Shown here: positions 4,902-6,580 of the stretch, piece by piece
Layout of the letters: every line of letters starts with the position of its first letter
How positions within the stretch are numbered: the stretch's first letter is position 1
Source of the DNA: Clostridia bacterium
Lineage (GTDB): Bacteria > Bacillota_A > Clostridia > Christensenellales > Aristaeellaceae
Length of the DNA: 6,580 nucleotides
Assembly (NCBI GenBank): GCA_017432405.1
Contig: JAFRJF010000136.1
Location: forward strand, 1-6,580
Reading direction: 5' to 3'
The notes under the pieces: generated by a model
The model's input: only the letters and a program-made list of their open reading frames with translations
Databases searched by the model: none
Told to the model about the DNA's origin: nothing
Translations under genes and position numbers: made by a program

Positions 4902-4976
4902 TTTGGGCATATCCCCCTTGCCCCTTGCAACGGGAGACGATTATAGATATAATTGATGTGTATAGTTATGCCCAAA
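4902..4976. repeat. Inverted repeat TTTGGGCATA / TATGCCCAAA bracketing a promoter
   Basis: Two perfect 10-base arms (4902-4911 and 4967-4976) are separated by 55 bases that contain the whole promoter at 4925-4953. The left arm ends 13 bases before the -35; the right arm lies at about +8 to +17. The arms could be paired half-sites for a regulator that loops or brackets the promoter. Function is inferred from position only. Confidence 0.55.
4925..4953 (+). promoter_or_regulatory. Sigma-A promoter of the long acidic-protein gene
   Basis: TTGCAA (4925-4930) and TATAAT (4948-4953) are 17 bases apart. Predicted start is near 4960, giving a leader of about 54 bases up to the ATG at 5014. The region upstream to 4860 is AT-rich and shows no further motif I can support. 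Confidence 0.78.
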
Positions 4977-5013
4977 GGGATTTTTACTGGCATGGATGAG
5001 AGGCGGTAACGCT

Positions 5014-6580
5014 ATGAGCAACAAACGTGAAATCGAACCTTCGTTGGACTACTTCGAGCTTCGCCGAAGGCACGAGGAATATAAAAACAGCCAGCGGCAA
5101 AAGGATGCCCCTGAGGCCCCCTCCGAACCGCAGGCAGAGCCTGTTTCGCAGCCAGCACCCATCGCGCAGGCGGCGCCCGAACCGCAGGCGGCTGCCCCGG
5201 TGGCCGAATCCTCTCCGGCGGCGGAACCCTCTGCGATGGTGGAATCTTCCCCTATGGTGGAACCTGCCGCGCAGGAAGTCCCCGCAGAATCTCCTGTGGC
5301 AGAGGCCTACGCGCCTGAGCCGGAGGATGTATCCGCGGAATTGGAGTTGTCAGACAACGCGGAGCCATGGAGAGCACCCTCTGATGACAAAGCTGTGGAG
5401 GATGCCGCGCTGCTGGACGACGCCCTGCCGGATGACGACGAGCAGGAAGACGGGGAAGCGCCCGACGACAATCCCAATCCCTTCGACCCCTTTATCCACG
5501 CCTTCAAGGGCATTCGCGGCAAGCTGGCCGGACGGTTTGGCCGACGCAGGCAGGAAGAGGACTACGAGGAAGACGATTTGCCGGAGGATGACGGCGCCGA
5601 CGTCGACCGGATCGACGAAGCGCCTGCCCCTCAGTCCGGCAGCACGCCTGTAAACGCGCCCGATTCCAACGCGGTGGAAGAAGCGCCCGGAGAGGATGCG
5701 CCGGTAGAGGACGTCCTGGAGGACGCGCCCGCAGGTCAGGCCGCTCCCAGGGCTGTGAAGGACGAGAATCCCGACGACGGGAATCCCGACGACGAGATCG
5801 AGGATTATGAGGACGACGCCTTCGAGGACGAAGCGCCGGACAAGGTCAGCGGCTTTAAAAAGTTCATGCGCCTGTTCGTCGTGCGCGTCGACGATGACGA
5901 AGAATTCGGCGGCGAATCTCCGGACGACGTGGAATATGAGGATGACGACGGTGACGGCGCGTTCACTGATGACGACGCGGTCAACGTCACCACCGGCGTC
6001 GCGACCTCTCAGGAGGTGCCGACAGCCGGCGTCGACTTGCAGGGCGAGGCGGCGGTTTGGGCCGCGCCCGCAGTCCAGGACAATGAAGGAGGACCTGACA
6101 TGAGCGATCTGAACAATGTGAATACCGAACTGACCGATGCGCTCGCCGCCGGTTTGGAGACCTCCGGCATGACCCGTCGCGAACGGCGCGAGCTTGCGCA
6201 GCGCCTGGCTGCAGAAAAGGCCGCCGCCGAAGCGGTAGCGCAGGCCGAAGCCGCCAGGGCGGAAGCGGAGGCGGCGACGCAGGCCGCCGAGGCAGCAGCT
6301 GACGCCAGCGCGGTGGCCGCCGCAGAGGCTGGCGCGGTCGCTCAGGTCGCCGTGGAAACAGCTGGCGAGGCCGCCCTTGAAGCCGATACCATCGAGGACG
6401 TGTCGAAGGGCATCGTGAACATAGAGCCCTCGAAGGCTGATTATGACGCCGTCACCGACGAGCCCACCCGCGAATACAAGGCAGTCTCCACGGCGAACCT
6501 TGACGACCTGATGGCTGACAAGGACCTGCAGGACGACAGTGAGGATGACGAGGACGAGGAGGAGGACGAAAAGCCCGTCC
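5014..6580 (+). CDS. Long acidic, low-complexity protein, C-terminus outside window
   Basis: The frame stays open from ATG 5014 to the end of the window, at least 522 residues. No family is recognised. An N-terminal charged segment (SNKREIEPSLDYFELRRRHE, 2-21) is followed by a Pro/Ala/Glu stretch (about 32-105), then Asp/Glu-rich sequence broken by two compact basic/aromatic patches: NPFDPFIHAFKGIRGKLAGR (155-174) and VSGFKKFMRLFVVRV (278-292). Residues about 380-460 are Ala/Glu-rich and probably helical or coiled coil, then very acidic again (EDDEDEEEDE near the end). There is no signal peptide or membrane segment in the visible part, so this portion is predicted cytoplasmic and disordered; a membrane anchor could follow. 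GAGAGG lies 10 bases before the ATG. An in-frame ATG at 4996 is less well placed. A strong internal start occurs at 6100. Confidence 0.82.
   Translation, partial: MSNKREIEPSLDYFELRRRHEEYKNSQRQKDAPEAPSEPQAEPVSQPAPIAQAAPEPQAAAPVAESSPAAEPSAMVESSPMVEPAAQEVPAESPVAEAYAPEPEDVSAELELSDNAEPWRAPSDDKAVEDAALLDDALPDDDEQEDGEAPDDNPNPFDPFIHAFKGIRGKLAGRFGRRRQEEDYEEDDLPEDDGADVDRIDEAPAPQSGSTPVNAPDSNAVEEAPGEDAPVEDVLEDAPAGQAAPRAVKDENPDDGNPDDEIEDYEDDAFEDEAPDKVSGFKKFMRLFVVRVDDDEEFGGESPDDVEYEDDDGDGAFTDDDAVNVTTGVATSQEVPTAGVDLQGEAAVWAAPAVQDNEGGPDMSDLNNVNTELTDALAAGLETSGMTRRERRELAQRLAAEKAAAEAVAQAEAARAEAEAATQAAEAAADASAVAAAEAGAVAQVAVETAGEAALEADTIEDVSKGIVNIEPSKADYDAVTDEPTREYKAVSTANLDDLMADKDLQDDSEDDEDEEEDEKPV
5766..5794 (+). 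repeat. 15-bp tandem repeat within the acidic gene
   Basis: GAATCCCGACGACG occurs at 5766-5779 and again at 5781-5794, period 15, adding NPDDG/NPDDE units in frame. It suggests growth of the acidic region by small in-frame duplication. Confidence 0.7.
6086..6102 (+). promoter_or_regulatory. Internal ribosome binding site and in-frame ATG within the acidic gene
   Basis: AAGGAGG (6086-6092) lies 7 bases before ATG 6100, a better site than the one in front of 5014, and the ATG is in the same frame (residue 363). The following residues, MSDLNNVNTELTDALAAG, read like a natural N-terminus. Translation here would give a shorter form lacking the acidic 362-residue front. The alternative is two once-separate genes fused by loss of a stop codon. 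Confidence 0.65.

Noticed and set aside
4992..5009. Five-codon leader frame (ATG 4992 to TAA 5007-5009) before the acidic gene
   Set aside because: No well-placed ribosome binding site, and short frames of this size are common by chance; it has no attenuation-type codons.
5027..5653. Plus-strand 208-codon Arg/Pro-rich frame
   Set aside because: It is the +1 shadow of the acidic gene: Asp/Glu codons read out of frame give Arg/Thr runs. The frame from 5014 is longer and better supported.
1..6580. tRNA, rRNA, CRISPR array, insertion sequence or riboswitch
   Set aside because: I saw no cloverleaf with a TTCRA arm, no spaced direct repeats, no transposase or terminal repeats, and no leader long enough and structured enough to propose a riboswitch.

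Overview
The window looks like chromosomal DNA of a GC-rich, Gram-positive Firmicute, probably a gut-type Clostridia; no finer taxonomy can be read from the sequence. The reasons are the AGGAGG-type ribosome binding sites, sigma-A-like TTGACA-17-TATAAT promoters, several TTG/GTG starts, a candidate GAAC-N4-GTTC SOS box, and families typical of plant-fibre-degrading gut clostridia. All functions below come from motifs read by eye; no database search was run.

Layout. (1) 1-963 (+) is the C-terminal part of a DUF1680/GH127-like beta-L-arabinofuranosidase. (2) 973-1020 is a perfect 22-bp hairpin between convergent genes. (3) 1028-2236 (-) is a secreted cell-wall hydrolase: signal peptide, SH3-like repeats, and a phage-tail-type lysozyme domain. 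It is driven by a full-consensus promoter. (4) 2349-2837 (-) is a YbaK/EbsC-type aminoacyl-tRNA deacylase, 33 bp behind 2871-3548 (-), an HTH plus S24 (LexA/CI-like) self-cleaving repressor. (5) 3549-3726 is a compact divergent control region with two back-to-back promoters, two AACCG-type dyads and an SOS-type box. (6) 3727-4194 and 4181-4501 (+) are two overlapping genes with TTG starts. The first is a DUF1492-like phage transcription regulator; the second resembles phage tail-assembly-chaperone-type proteins. (7) 4493-4534 is a second long hairpin between convergent genes. (8) 4533-4832 (-) is a small proline-rich protein of unknown function. (9) 5014-6580 (+) is a long, acidic, low-complexity reading frame that runs off the window and contains a strong internal ribosome binding site and in-frame ATG at 6100.

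How the parts may work together. The centre (2871-4501) looks like a miniature lysogeny switch. A self-cleavable repressor faces a two-gene phage-type operon whose promoter carries a repressor-type dyad exactly between -35 and -10, and a candidate LexA box just after the transcription start. No integrase, terminase, capsid or tail gene is visible, so it is either a prophage remnant or a domesticated DNA-damage-responsive cassette inserted among housekeeping genes. The flanking genes (glycosidase, wall hydrolase, acidic protein) look like ordinary chromosomal genes and need not be functionally linked to it.
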